Assembly (NCBI RefSeq): GCF_018336155.1
Contig: NZ_JAGYHF010000002.1
Span: 496,001 to 560,000, forward strand
Reading direction: 5' to 3'
Source of the DNA: Pseudomonas rustica
Lineage (GTDB): Bacteria > Pseudomonadota > Gammaproteobacteria > Pseudomonadales > Pseudomonadaceae
DNA length: 64,000 bases
A model generated the notes under the pieces. It did no database searches. It was not told the DNA's origin and worked only from the letters and a program-made list of their open reading frames with translations. This document shows, one piece after another, positions 57,562-64,000 of the stretch. Position numbers and translations under genes: made by a program. Numbering within the stretch: the stretch's first letter is position 1; each line of letters starts with the position of its first letter.

Positions 57562-60500
57562 AGCAAGACTCCCTGTTCCCACGCGGGTTCGGCCTTGGGC
57601 TCGGGTTTGCCCTGAAACAGCCGATCCAGACGTTCGATCAATTCACGGGGTGGCCGGGCGAAGTACACCCCGCGACTGTCTGCGCGGGTGCCACGCAGGA
57701 AAAGATAAAGCGCACCACCGACATGCCGGTCGTAGTCATAGTCGGGCAACCGCGCCTTGAGCTGACGGTGCAAGGCCAACAGGTACAAGACGTATTGCAG
57801 GTCGTAACGGTTGTCGAGAATCGACTGCTCCATGGCTTGCTCGGTGTAGGCAAAATCATCGACGCCCAGCCAGTTGGATTTGTAGTCGGCCACGTAGTAA
57901 CGGCCATCGTGTTCGAAGGTCAGGTCGATAAAGCCCTTGAACATGCCGTTGAGTTGCACCGGTTCGGCAGCCACCCGCGCCACGCCGTTGTGGGTGTGCT
58001 GACGTACCAGCTCATCAAGTTTGAGCACATCGACTTTATGGCTGGCGAACCAGAATTCCATCTCGACGCGATACTGCGTTAACTGCTCAAGCACCACCGG
58101 CGGTTGCCCGGCGCCGATCGGCAGCGGCGATTTGAGGAGGTGTTGCAACCAGTCGCTCAACGTGGTGATCCAGCCTTCCCAGCCGCGCAGGTTGCAACGC
58201 CGGCCGATCGCGTCTTCCACGGCTTTGGGCGTGACGGCGAAACCGTCATCCCCTGCCCACTCCAGCAAACCGTGAAGGAATGTCCCGGGGTTGGGGCCAC
58301 GCGGGAAGCGATGGATATCGGCACCGCCGGCGATGATTTCGCGTGGTGCATCCGGATCGAGGCGTTCGTCGTCAAAGAGCTTTTGCGCCTGCGGACTGTC
58401 CGGCGCCTCATCGCTGCCGACGCTCAAAACGTCGCTGATGCGCAGCGCACTGTACGAGGCGATCCACCAGTTCTCGCTGGCCTTGCGCTTGGGCACAAGC
58501 GTGGCGCTGAGAACCGCTTCGTTGCGCGCAGGTTCGTAATGTTCGGCGCTGGCCGGCGGCATTTCACCGACGCTGATCGCCGGGCAATCCTGCTGCAAAT
58601 CTCGCAGCCAGCTATTCAAACCGCTGGACTCACCCAACGACGCACCACCGCCCAACAGATAACCCAAAGCCGACAGGTGCAGCACCGAACTGTTGTTATT
58701 GCCGCGTTTGAGATCGGTCACGCCCAACCAGCAGGCATGTTGCGCACGCGTCAGCGCTACGTAGAGCAAACGCAGGTCTTCAGCCAGACGCTCGTCATCG
58801 GCCAACGCAATCAGCTCAGGCGTCGGTTTCAGACTCAATTGAGCGTTGCCCGAGGCGTCGTGGTAATGCAGCGGCAGGCGGCTACCGTCGACCGGTTTGG
58901 CCGAGCAGATGAACGGCAGGAACACTAAAGGATATTCCAGGCCTTTCGACTTGTGGATGGTCACCACTTTGACCAATTGCTCATCACTTTCGAGGCGCAG
59001 AATCTGTTCTTCGCCGGCTTGCCCGGACAAGGCCAACAGCTCGGCCAGATGCCGGATCAGCGCTTGTTCGCCGTCGAGTTCAGCAGCGGCTTGCTGCATT
59101 AATTCGGACAAGTGCAGCAGGTTGGTCAGCACGCGCTCGCCATCACTGCGGGCAATCAATGTCTGCGGCAAATGGAAGTCATGCAGCAGACGTCGCAGCA
59201 TCGGCAGCACGCCCTGTTTGCGCCACAACTCGCGATAGCCACGGAACTGCATGACGCGGGATTCCCACACCAGTTCGTCCTGATTCAGACGCTCCAGTTC
59301 GGCCAGCGGCAGGTTCAGCGTGATGCAGGCCAGCGCGGCTTTCAGAGAACGTTCAACGTCAGGCTCGGCGCAGGCCTTGAGCCAGGACAGCAAGTCTCGG
59401 GCCTCCTGCGCGGCAAACACGGAATCCTTGTCGGACAGATAAACGCTGCGCACGCCACGAGCGGCCAGCTCACCGCGTACGGCCTGCGCCTCTTTGCCGT
59501 CGCGAACCAGAATCGCGATGTCGGAAGGTCGCAGGCCTTTGAAGTCTTTGCCCTCCCGCACAAATCCAGCATTGCTGGTTTGCCCGCCATTGAGCAACGC
59601 GGTGATTTCACTGGCGCAGGCGGCAGCCAGTTGTTGGCGATACACCGCGCCGGACAACGGCTGATCGCTGGACAACTGCCAGACGTTCAGCGCCGCGACT
59701 TCCTGCCCGGCAATTTGCAGGTATTCTTTGCGGCCCTGTGAGTCGACGGGTTGAAACGGTACCGGGTTCTCGCCACTTTTCTCGCGGAACAAAAACGCGC
59801 CGCGTCCCAGCTCGCGGGACTCGGCGCGTTCGAATACGTGATTGACCGCTTTGACCATGCCGTGGCTGGAACGGAAGTTGGTGCCCAGGGTATGCAAGCG
59901 GCCGGTCGTAGCCTTGCGCGCGCGCAGATAGGTATAGATGTCCGCACCACGGAAGGCGTAGATCGCCTGCTTGGGATCGCCGATCAGAAACAGGCCCGTG
60001 TCAGGACTGTTTTCCTCGATGCGATAGATGCTTTCGAAGATGCGGTACTGCACTGGATCGGTGTCCTGGAATTCGTCGATCAGCGCTACCGGGAACTGCT
60101 CGCGAATCAGCGTTGCGAGACGCTCGCCACCTTCTGATTGCAGCGCGGCATCGAGGCGCAGCAGCATGTCGTCGAAGCCCATTTCGGCGCGGCGACGTTT
60201 CTCTTCTTCGAAGCGCGCGCCCACCCATTTCGCGGCGTGCTGCAGGACGGCGGCGTCTGGCGTGGGCAAGCCATCCAGACTCGACTTGAGTGCGGGCATG
60301 GCATCCAGCCCCGGATGACTCGGTGCCTGACCTTTCCACGCTTCGGCCATGCCGTCGGGGGTGAGTCGGGTGAAGCCGGTGCCGATATCCAGTTGCTCCA
60401 TGGATTCATCTTCGGCCCAGCTTTTGAGCTTCTCGAACCAAGGTTCAAAGTAGCGCGCCTGCATCTTGCGACCGTCGACGGTTTTGCTGGCAACGCCTTG

Positions 60501-61247
60501 ATGACAGATGGCGAGCAACTCATCGGCCCACTGCCGCCAAGGCATTTTCAGCTCGACCAATGCTGCGCGACGCTCCAGCAAGCATTCCTCGATCAGCTCG
60601 GCGGGGGCCTTGCCTTCGTTGCTGTCGCGCTCGCTGGCGAACAGTCCACGGACACGCGGCAACAGCGCTGCCGGCCCCCCCCAATTGTTGCGAACCCAGT
60701 TCAGCGCATCGCCCTGCATCGGGTAGCAGAACAGCCGCCAGTAATCGCGCAGCACTTCACCGAGCAAATCGCTGTGATCGGTTTCCAGCGATTGAGTAAA
60801 CAGGCTGCCACTGTCGAATGCGTGCTCGCGCAACATGCGCTGGCACCAACTGTGAATCGTCGAAACGGCGGCTTCATCCATCCACTGTGCGGCGATGTCG
60901 AGACGATTAGCGCAGCCGGGCCATTGTTGTGGCTCGAACTGTTCGCGCAGTTCGGCGATGAGCGCGTCAGGCGCCGGCGTCTCGTCGCGGAAGAATCGCG
61001 CAGCTTCGGCCAGACGCGTGCGGATCCGCTCGCGCAGTTCTTTGGTCGCTGCGTCCGTGAAGGTCACCACGAGAATTTGTGGTGGCAGCAGGTCGCGACC
61101 GAAGCCATTGACGTCGCCGCCGTGACCAAGGATCAGCCGCAGATAGAGTGCAGAAATGGTGAACGTCTTGCCGGTGCCGGCGCTGGCTTCGATCAGTTGG
61201 CTGCCGTGCAGCGGGAAGGCCAGTGCCAGTGGAGTTTTGCTGCTCAT
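57558..61247 (-). CDS. recB: Exodeoxyribonuclease V subunit beta, RecB
   Basis: A 1229-residue 3'-5' helicase and nuclease. Walker A is EASAGTGKTFTISALYLRL near the N terminus, with LIDEFQDTDPVQYRIF (Walker B) and VVTIHKSKGLEYPLVFLPF of superfamily 1 helicases. The C-terminal nuclease motif is intact (YYVADYKSNWLG), the metal-binding D-x-K of RecB nucleases. It overlaps recC upstream and recD downstream by four bases each. The complex repairs double-strand breaks and degrades foreign linear DNA. Confidence 0.95.
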   Translation of the reverse strand: MSSKTPLALAFPLHGSQLIEASAGTGKTFTISALYLRLILGHGGDVNGFGRDLLPPQILVVTFTDAATKELRERIRTRLAEAARFFRDETPAPDALIAELREQFEPQQWPGCANRLDIAAQWMDEAAVSTIHSWCQRMLREHAFDSGSLFTQSLETDHSDLLGEVLRDYWRLFCYPMQGDALNWVRNNWGGPAALLPRVRGLFASERDSNEGKAPAELIEECLLERRAALVELKMPWRQWADELLAICHQGVASKTVDGRKMQARYFEPWFEKLKSWAEDESMEQLDIGTGFTRLTPDGMAEAWKGQAPSHPGLDAMPALKSSLDGLPTPDAAVLQHAAKWVGARFEEEKRRRAEMGFDDMLLRLDAALQSEGGERLATLIREQFPVALIDEFQDTDPVQYRIFESIYRIEENSPDTGLFLIGDPKQAIYAFRGADIYTYLRARKATTGRLHTLGTNFRSSHGMVKAVNHVFERAESRELGRGAFLFREKSGENPVPFQPVDSQGRKEYLQIAGQEVAALNVWQLSSDQPLSGAVYRQQLAAACASEITALLNGGQTSNAGFVREGKDFKGLRPSDIAILVRDGKEAQAVRGELAARGVRSVYLSDKDSVFAAQEARDLLSWLKACAEPDVERSLKAALACITLNLPLAELERLNQDELVWESRVMQFRGYRELWRKQGVLPMLRRLLHDFHLPQTLIARSDGERVLTNLLHLSELMQQAAAELDGEQALIRHLAELLALSGQAGEEQILRLESDEQLVKVVTIHKSKGLEYPLVFLPFICSAKPVDGSRLPLHYHDASGNAQLSLKPTPELIALADDERLAEDLRLLYVALTRAQHACWLGVTDLKRGNNNSSVLHLSALGYLLGGGASLGESSGLNSWLRDLQQDCPAISVGEMPPASAEHYEPARNEAVLSATLVPKRKASENWWIASYSALRISDVLSVGSDEAPDSPQAQKLFDDERLDPDAPREIIAGGADIHRFPRGPNPGTFLHGLLEWAGDDGFAVTPKAVEDAIGRRCNLRGWEGWITTLSDWLQHLLKSPLPIGAGQPPVVLEQLTQYRVEMEFWFASHKVDVLKLDELVRQHTHNGVARVAAEPVQLNGMFKGFIDLTFEHDGRYYVADYKSNWLGVDDFAYTEQAMEQSILDNRYDLQYVLYLLALHRQLKARLPDYDYDRHVGGALYLFLRGTRADSRGVYFARPPRELIERLDRLFQGKPEPKAEPAWEQGVLL

Positions 61248-64000
61248 GCGCGCGCTCCTTCACTGGACAACGAACGCCAAGGCGCTTCCAGCAGTGGCCG
61301 ATAGAGCGCGTCGCACCAACCGGAGAATGTTTCATCGGCGAGCAAGGCATCGAAGTCGGCAAATTGTCGAGACAACGCCGGGCTTTCACGGCGCTCACCT
61401 TCACTGGTCTGGCCGTCACCTTCATAGGCTTTGCGCGCGGCGGCTTCGGCCTTGAGTGGGTCGGTCTGGGACAGCCAGGCGAACGCCGTTTTTACTGCAA
61501 TCGGCAGTGGCTGGCGCATGCCGGTCTGCCAGGCGAGCAGCAGATCGCTGAGGATGCGAACCGCGCGGTCTTTTTCCATGGGCTCCAACAGCAGTGAATC
61601 GTCACTGGCCACCAGCGCTGTGGTTAACGAAAGTCCGCTGGCACAGGCCACCAGATGGTTGACCCACGGCTTGGTCAGCCGATGCCATTTGCGGCTTTTG
61701 ATCGAGCCAATACTGTTGGGAATGGTTGTGACCGACAGCAGGCCACCATCGGCGCGCTCATGCAAACCCGAGAGCCAGCCTTCAAGGCGCAAGCCCTGCA
61801 ATTCAAGGCTGATCGGAATTGCGCTGGTCAGCGGGGTCGGCCACAACGTCAGCAGTTGTTGGTAGCGTTGCAGCAAGTCCGGCAGCGGCTCGATCAGCTC
61901 GCGTTGCAGGCATTCGCCAAAACCAGCCATTGGCAGCAGACCACTGTTTTGCAGGCGACGGGCCTGAGATTCGAGGGCCTGATCGATATTGTCCGGCTGC
62001 CTCATTGCGGCTTCGAGCAGACTGTCGCTGAGCGTGTAGCGCTGCAAAGCGTCGAGCACGAACGGCTCTTCGTCCGCGAGCGGCGCCTCGGCGGCTTCGA
62101 AATAGACCTTGAGGCGCTGGGTAAAAAAGTGTCGAACCGGGTTGCGCAGGAAGTCCTGTAACAGGGCGAGGGTCAATGGTTCCTCTTGGACATAGGGCGC
62201 AAGCAGTTCCACAGCGGTTTGAGATCCGTGCTGCTGGTGCAGCACCTGCCATTCGCTGGCATAGCTGAAGAGCTGATCGCCCTCATGAAAATAGCGCGCA
62301 CTGAACGGTTGCAACGGATGCTCCTCAGTCATGGCGCTCAAAATATCCTGGGTCTCGTCGAGCAATCGCCAGCCACTGGCGAGGTGATCGCGTAACTGGC
62401 CGATCAGCACCGAAGCAGGCCGCTCGCTGTTGTCGCGAATGCTGCGGCCGACCCAACTGATGTAGAGCTGATTGCGCGCGGACAGCAATGCTTCGAGCAA
62501 CAGATAACGGTCATCCTCACGCCGCGAACGGTCGCCGGGACGGTAATCGCTGCCCATCAAATCGAAGTCGAGCGGCGGTTGAGCACGCGGATAATCGCCA
62601 TCGTTCATCCCCAGCAGGCAGACCAGTTTGAACGGGATCGCACGCATGGGCATCAGCGTGCAAAAGTTCACCGCGCCGGCGAGGAAACGCTGCGATAAAC
62701 GCCCCTGATCCAGACCGGCGAGCCAGGCTTCACGGACGACAGTCAGCGGCAACTCATCGTCGAGACCGACGGCCTCGCAAGTCTCCAGCCAGGTTTCGCG
62801 CAGCTCTTCGAGTTGGGTAAGCAAATAGTCGTCATGCTCGTTGCTGGCTTTGAAGAACAATTGCATCAGCGCCTGCAACCGGTAGCCCCACTCTTTGGGT
62901 TGAGCCGGTTGCATCAATTCCTGATGAGCGAGTTCCAAGGCATCGAGCAGTGCCACCAATGGCCCGATCAACGCGGCGTCCAGTCCGCCGATTTCATCAT
63001 AGGGTTCGATACCGGCACAGGCATTCGCACTGCCGACGGCGTAACCCAGCAGCATCCGGCGCAGGCCGAAGTGCCAGCTGTTCTGCTCCAGCTCATCCGG
63101 CAAACCGAGGCCGGCACGTTGTTCGGCGCTCATGCCCCAACGCACACCAGCGCCTTCGATCCAGCGGTGCAGCATTGGTAAGTCGCGCTCTTCCACACCG
63201 AAACGAGCGCGCAGTGCAGGAACGTCCAGCAGGTCGAGGATTTCGCTGACGGGGAAGCGGCTGTCTGGCAGCTTTAGCAGATGCTCGACTGCAATCAGCA
63301 AGGGGTCACGGCCGCGTTGGCCCTGATCCGCCAAGGTGAATGGAATGAATCGCGGATCATGGCGATCGAGCTGACCGAATACGGCGCGGATGTGCGGCGC
63401 GTAGCTGTCGATGTCCGGCACCATCACGATTACATCACGGGGACGCAGATCGGGATTGGCACTGAAGCGTGCGAGGAGTTGGTCGTGAAGGATTTCCACT
63501 TCACGCTGGGCGCTGTGTGCAATGTGAAAACGGATCGATTGGTCGTGTTTCAAATCGACGGCCGGCCAAAGCTCGCGTGTCTCGTTGAGCGGGCGCAGTT
63601 CAAGGATGTCGTTCTGCAGCTGATTGAGCAGGTTCTCGGGTTGAGTGTCGCTGAACAGATCGATGCGACCATCCCGGAAAGCCGCGCGATAACTGTTGGG
63701 ATCGTCGTAGCTGTCGAGCAGGTTGATGTAGTCGCGGCCCTGCTTGCCCCATGCAGCTAGCAGCGGATGGGCGTGTTGGTGCAATGCGTCCGGATCGAGT
63801 ACGACGGGCATACCGCTCTTGCGTGCCTGGCGTTTGTACTGGTGTCGCAGCAGATCCTTATCGGCAACGATATCGGCCCAATGGTGGCGACATGGATTGT
63901 GCACACAGAGCAGAACCTGACTGAAACGTGCGAGCCCGGCCAAAGCATCGAGCACCTGAGCCGGCAGGGAAGAAATCCCGAAAACGATCACTCGTGAGGG
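61244..64000 (-). CDS. recC: Exodeoxyribonuclease V subunit gamma, RecC (N terminus outside window)
   Basis: The C-terminal 918 residues of RecC, the subunit that scans for Chi. The frame is open to the right edge (reads PSRVIVFGISSLP at the boundary), so about 200-250 N-terminal residues lie outside; full RecC is about 1120-1160 residues. Conserved segments are FISWVGRSIRDNSERPASVLIGQL and RAIPFKLVCLLGMNDGDYPRAQPPLDFDLM. GTG 63991 is only an internal codon, not the true start. The order recC-recB-recD is the normal pseudomonad arrangement. Confidence 0.95.
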   Translation of the reverse strand, partial: PSRVIVFGISSLPAQVLDALAGLARFSQVLLCVHNPCRHHWADIVADKDLLRHQYKRQARKSGMPVVLDPDALHQHAHPLLAAWGKQGRDYINLLDSYDDPNSYRAAFRDGRIDLFSDTQPENLLNQLQNDILELRPLNETRELWPAVDLKHDQSIRFHIAHSAQREVEILHDQLLARFSANPDLRPRDVIVMVPDIDSYAPHIRAVFGQLDRHDPRFIPFTLADQGQRGRDPLLIAVEHLLKLPDSRFPVSEILDLLDVPALRARFGVEERDLPMLHRWIEGAGVRWGMSAEQRAGLGLPDELEQNSWHFGLRRMLLGYAVGSANACAGIEPYDEIGGLDAALIGPLVALLDALELAHQELMQPAQPKEWGYRLQALMQLFFKASNEHDDYLLTQLEELRETWLETCEAVGLDDELPLTVVREAWLAGLDQGRLSQRFLAGAVNFCTLMPMRAIPFKLVCLLGMNDGDYPRAQPPLDFDLMGSDYRPGDRSRREDDRYLLLEALLSARNQLYISWVGRSIRDNSERPASVLIGQLRDHLASGWRLLDETQDILSAMTEEHPLQPFSARYFHEGDQLFSYASEWQVLHQQHGSQTAVELLAPYVQEEPLTLALLQDFLRNPVRHFFTQRLKVYFEAAEAPLADEEPFVLDALQRYTLSDSLLEAAMRQPDNIDQALESQARRLQNSGLLPMAGFGECLQRELIEPLPDLLQRYQQLLTLWPTPLTSAIPISLELQGLRLEGWLSGLHERADGGLLSVTTIPNSIGSIKSRKWHRLTKPWVNHLVACASGLSLTTALVASDDSLLLEPMEKDRAVRILSDLLLAWQTGMRQPLPIAVKTAFAWLSQTDPLKAEAAARKAYEGDGQTSEGERRESPALSRQFADFDALLADETFSGWCDALYRPLLEAPWRSLSSEGARA

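Overview
The window reads as chromosome of a Pseudomonas of the fluorescens lineage. GC and third-position GC are high. The gaps between genes carry three families of REP-like inverted repeats typical of that group. Several gene sets are Pseudomonas landmarks: katB-ankB, the yfiR-yfiN-yfiB c-di-GMP module, recC-recB-recD in that order, mmsA-mmsB and a DUF6124 small protein. No tRNA, rRNA, CRISPR array, transposase or phage structural gene was seen.

Layout. (1) 1-2656, minus: the N-terminal part of a giant type I-secreted adhesin with 330-bp Ig-like repeats. It runs off the left edge and is broken by a one-base deletion near 1920. (2) 3096-6147, plus: periplasmic catalase KatB, an ankyrin protein and a small MscS channel, closed by an intrinsic terminator. 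(3) 6479-10253: a GNAT acetyltransferase and an ArnT-type glycosyltransferase facing a PAP2 phosphatase/histidine phosphatase pair, plausibly envelope lipid or LPS modification. (4) 10487-12406: an HBM-type chemoreceptor. (5) 12633-26401: an insecticidal toxin complex (Tc) operon with a split TcA (TcaA+TcaB), a TcB, a TcC that lost its self-cleaving core, and a detached 211-residue effector-like ORF with a candidate Cys-His-Asp triad. This is the most interesting region.

(6) 26475-31284, minus: DUF1329 and DUF1302 outer-membrane-type proteins and a zinc-phospholipase-like secreted protein. (7) 31401-31960: a 193-bp tandem repeat carrying copies of the 3' end of the next gene. (8) 31898-37909: a kinase, glycerol-3-phosphate dehydrogenase and alkyl-DHAP-synthase-like oxidase operon, divergent from an AraC regulator. 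(9) 38221-38787: a strongly structured leader RNA upstream of a DUF6124 protein. (10) 38894-43099: a glyoxalase-fold protein, then D-aminoacylase, an RpiR regulator and a GntP permease. (11) 43587-49139: small redox, regulatory and transport genes, including an mdaB homologue divergent from a YgiN-like monooxygenase.

(12) 49476-52996: mmsA-mmsB (valine catabolism) divergent from a LysR regulator. (13) 52993-55333, minus: yfiR-yfiN-yfiB. (14) 55453-64000, minus: recD, recB and the C-terminal four-fifths of recC, which leaves the right edge.

Most genes are ordinary Pseudomonas core or accessory functions. The parts that need explaining are the eroded TcC/effector end, the frameshifted adhesin, the gene-tail tandem repeat and the leader RNA.
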